Source: Cyclobacteriaceae bacterium
GTDB taxonomy: Bacteria > Bacteroidota > Bacteroidia > Cytophagales > Cyclobacteriaceae
Assembly (NCBI GenBank): GCA_028278225.1
Contig: JANQEU010000095.1
Location: 186,001-250,000, forward strand
Reading direction: 5' to 3'
Length of the DNA stretch: 64,000 bases
Of the stretch, positions 62,301 to 64,000 are shown piece after piece. Made by a program: the position numbers and the translations under genes. How positions within the stretch are numbered: the stretch's first letter is position 1; the number at the start of each line of letters is the position of its first letter. The notes below the pieces were generated by a model that was not told the DNA's origin, made no database searches, and saw only the letters and a program-made list of their open reading frames with translations.

Positions 62301-63164
62301 ATGAAAAAAATACTCGTCCCAACAGATTTCTCGCCCTGTGCCACATATGCAGCAGATGTCGCCATTCAGCTGGCGAAAGTAGCCGAAGGACAAATCCTGT
62401 TTTTGCATTACATGTCGATACCCATTGACTGGGTTCAAATGGAACACGGGGAGAGTAAGATGTACCCGGACATAACGAAGGAAGTCAGTGAAGTAAGACT
62501 GGAGCTAAACGAATTGGTAAAGAAAGCGGATAACGAGAAAGTAGAAGCCAGGTTCAGAATTGGTTACAATGAAAGTACTACCAATCTGATAGGTCACATT
62601 GAGGAAAACGACATAAGCCTGGTGGTAATCGGGTCTCACGGGTCCACCGGTATCCGGGAATTGTTCATTGGATCAAATGCCCAAAAAATAGTGAGGCTAT
62701 CCCCTGTTCCCACCCTGGTGGTTAAGGAGAAAATGAGCAGTGTTCAAAAGCCCAACCTGATCTTCGTATCTGATTTTGAAATGGAATCAATGACTCCATT
62801 CAGGCAAACCCTGGAATTCGCCGTAACACTGGATGCTAAAGTTAAACTGGTATATATCAATACCCCCATATACTTTGCCGATACATGGGAAATCAAGGCA
62901 AAAATGGCGCCATTCCTTGAAATTGGAGGTAGCCGGATACTGAAGGAGCAGATCGTAGATGCACACATATTTGAGGAAGGCTTAAGAAAATGCTGCGAAT
63001 CACGTGAAAACAGCATAATTTCCATGGCAACTCACGGGCGTACAGGCATAACCAGGATCTTCTATGGAAGTCTGACGGAAAAAGTCATAAATCACATTCG
63101 TCATCCTGTCCTGAGTTTTAAGATCGCAAAAGCCAAAGAAAATCCCAGCCTCCAGGAAGTTTAG
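62301..63164 (+). CDS. Universal stress protein, tandem UspA domains
   Basis: 287 residues in two UspA domains (about 1-142 and 150-280). The first has KKILVPTDFSPCATYAADVA and the ATP-binding GSHGSTGIRELFIGSNAQKIV (GxxG-9x-GS/T pattern); the second has FVSDFEMESMTPFRQTLEFAV and MATHGRTGITRIFYGSLTEKVI. Both nucleotide loops look intact. Such proteins respond to starvation or stress; the exact role is unknown. Another UspA protein lies on the other side of the RAYT element on the opposite strand. Confidence 0.92.
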   Translation: MKKILVPTDFSPCATYAADVAIQLAKVAEGQILFLHYMSIPIDWVQMEHGESKMYPDITKEVSEVRLELNELVKKADNEKVEARFRIGYNESTTNLIGHIEENDISLVVIGSHGSTGIRELFIGSNAQKIVRLSPVPTLVVKEKMSSVQKPNLIFVSDFEMESMTPFRQTLEFAVTLDAKVKLVYINTPIYFADTWEIKAKMAPFLEIGGSRILKEQIVDAHIFEEGLRKCCESRENSIISMATHGRTGITRIFYGSLTEKVINHIRHPVLSFKIAKAKENPSLQEV

Positions 63165-63175
63165 GCTGACAGACT

Positions 63176-63214
63176 GACGAACTTCCGAAGTTTTAGAAAC
63201 TTCGGAAGTTCGTC
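63176..63214. repeat. REP-type hairpin at the 3' end of the RAYT gene (also terminator)
   Basis: A perfect 18-bp stem (63176-63193 with 63197-63214) with loop TAG, followed on the plus strand by TAAAAAA. The apex is GAAGTTT-TAG-AAACTTC. It abuts the stop codon of the transposase gene and lies 11 bases after the stop of the universal stress gene, so it can serve both as REP and as terminator. Confidence 0.85.
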
Positions 63215-63735
63215 TAAAAAAGTGCATTCTCATGAAACTCTTTGAAGTTTTGAATGCCTCCAAACCATTCAATCACTTTATTCTTTTCAACAACAGTATT
63301 GTTATCTCCAATAATTTCAGGATAAGAGGAATGCTCCCAATCATTTAATTTTCTCACCAATTTGTCTTTTAGTGGATTGCAATGAATGTATTGTATGACA
63401 TTTGTAATATAATCATCATCCGCAACCACCTTTTTCTTATACTTGGGTTGAAAAACACTTCCGTGGCGATCATACATTTTGTTATATGCTTTGGCATAAG
63501 AAATGAATAAATTCTTAAATCCTTTTGTTGCCATTATTACTATTTCTTCCTCACTCTTATGCCTGATGAAGAAGTGAAAGTGTGTCGGCATTAAACAGTA
63601 TGCATACAGCTCTACAAACGGCAACACATAATCAGAAAATCTTCGTAGAAAAAATCCATAATTTTCAGTACTCTTAAAAATCACTTCATTATTGTTGCTC
63701 CTGTTATAGACATGGTAGTACTTGTCTGGTTCCAT
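63214..63735 (-). CDS. REP-associated tyrosine transposase (RAYT, Y1 family)
   Basis: 173 residues, a normal length for this family. It begins DKYYHVYNRSNNNEVIF, then has the HUH metal site HFH (His52, His54) in CLMPTHFHFFIRH and a candidate catalytic Tyr (Tyr80) in ISYAKAYNKMYDRHGSVFQPKYKKK, followed by YIHCNPLKDKLVRKLNDWEHSSY. RAYTs nick and join single-stranded DNA at REP hairpins. Hairpins with the same apex flank the gene on both sides, so it looks like an intact RAYT-REP unit inserted between two uspA-type genes. Confidence 0.9.
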   Translation of the reverse strand: MEPDKYYHVYNRSNNNEVIFKSTENYGFFLRRFSDYVLPFVELYAYCLMPTHFHFFIRHKSEEEIVIMATKGFKNLFISYAKAYNKMYDRHGSVFQPKYKKKVVADDDYITNVIQYIHCNPLKDKLVRKLNDWEHSSYPEIIGDNNTVVEKNKVIEWFGGIQNFKEFHENALF

Positions 63736-63756
63736 TATTTACAAATGTAGCTAAAT

Positions 63757-63799
63757 GATGTAGACCTCCGAAGTTTTGGAAACTTCGGAGGTCTACATC
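63757..63799. repeat. REP-type hairpin at the 5' side of the RAYT gene
   Basis: A perfect 20-bp stem (63757-63776 with 63780-63799) with loop TGG. The apex GAAGTTT-TGG-AAACTTC matches the hairpin at 63176-63214, while the outer stem (GATGTAGACCTCC) differs. It lies 21 bases upstream of the transposase ATG and directly after the stop of the partial UspA gene (63801), so it may also terminate that gene. Confidence 0.85.
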
Positions 63800-63800
63800 A

Positions 63801-64000
63801 TCACAGATTCGTCAGAATGTCCCAGGCGTGAATTTTGTTGATTTTCTGCTTTAAAATAAGAAGTGGAATTTTCTTTTCCAGCTTTATTAACTCGGATGTA
63901 GATGAGCCCAGGAACAGGGATGAAATACGTGATTTTCCTCCGGAACTCATTATGATGATGTCTGCTTCATTTCCTTCTGCCCCCTCCTTGATGTGATCCG
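63801..64000 (-). CDS. Universal stress protein, C-terminal part (partial)
   Basis: Reading the minus strand from the edge gives 66 codons to a TGA at 63801-63803. The peptide EADIIIMSSGGKSRISSLFL followed by GSSTSELIKLEKKIPLLILK is the C-terminal ATP-binding part of a UspA domain (GxxG...GSxxxxLI). The N-terminus lies outside the window. It ends next to a REP hairpin. Confidence 0.8.
   Translation of the reverse strand, partial: DHIKEGAEGNEADIIIMSSGGKSRISSLFLGSSTSELIKLEKKIPLLILKQKINKIHAWDILTNL

Noticed and set aside
1-64000. tRNA, rRNA or riboswitch genes
   Set aside because: Reading the intergenic stretches on both strands I found no cloverleaf, rRNA-like or known riboswitch core; the gaps are short and AT-rich.

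Overview
The window comes from a member of the Bacteroidota, most likely a gliding or marine Cytophagales-type bacterium. The evidence is three very large secreted proteins ending in type IX secretion (T9SS) type A sorting domains, a dipeptidyl-peptidase IV (S9) gene, a secreted TPR-CHAT protein, a Bacteroidota-type REP-associated transposase and almost no Shine-Dalgarno sequences. The species cannot be named from the sequence alone.

Layout. 1-172: start of a tiny two-helix membrane protein (cut by the edge). 327-2943: two divergent glycosyltransferases, one GT-A (family 2/92-like) and one GT41 enzyme that most resembles HMW1C-type adhesin N-glycosyltransferases. 2989-16796: four secreted-protein genes on the minus strand, closely spaced and probably one operon: a tail-fibre/YadA-head-like protein, an LRR T9SS protein, a parallel beta-helix protein and a T9SS protein with five EYFFDxDPGYG repeats. 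17062-17705: a VapBC toxin-antitoxin pair. 17925-43895: a single 8,656-residue T9SS gene filling 40% of the window, with 18 LamG-like domains, two seven-repeat FG-GAP propellers, beta-helix segments, fibronectin III and bacterial Ig domains, BspA-type repeats and LRRs. 44204-47389: a divergent, signal-peptide-bearing TPR-CHAT protein. 47556-50314: two tandem paralogous membrane histidine kinases. 50379-53153: polA. 53170-55449: an AT-rich orphan membrane protein with a Cache-like sensor region. 55546-63164: housekeeping and metabolic genes (PLP lyase/racemase, DPP IV, diacylglycerol-kinase-like enzyme, lgt, hotdog thioesterase, MBL hydrolase, UspA). 63176-63799: a RAYT transposase between two REP hairpins. 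63801-64000: end of another UspA protein.

How the genes may work together. The left two thirds look like a surface-adhesin island. The three T9SS proteins share the same C-terminal cassette (LRR/Ig units, a spacer domain, an Arg-rich cysteine-containing motif, a transthyretin-like domain and the sorting domain) on unrelated N-termini. The 26-residue Arg-rich motif is identical in all three although only 3 of its 26 codons are the same in all three genes, so it is held by protein-level selection. An HMW1C-like glycosyltransferase at the edge of the island and an exported clan-CD (CHAT) protease divergent from the giant gene are candidate modifiers or processors of these adhesins. That link is inference from position and family, not demonstrated here.
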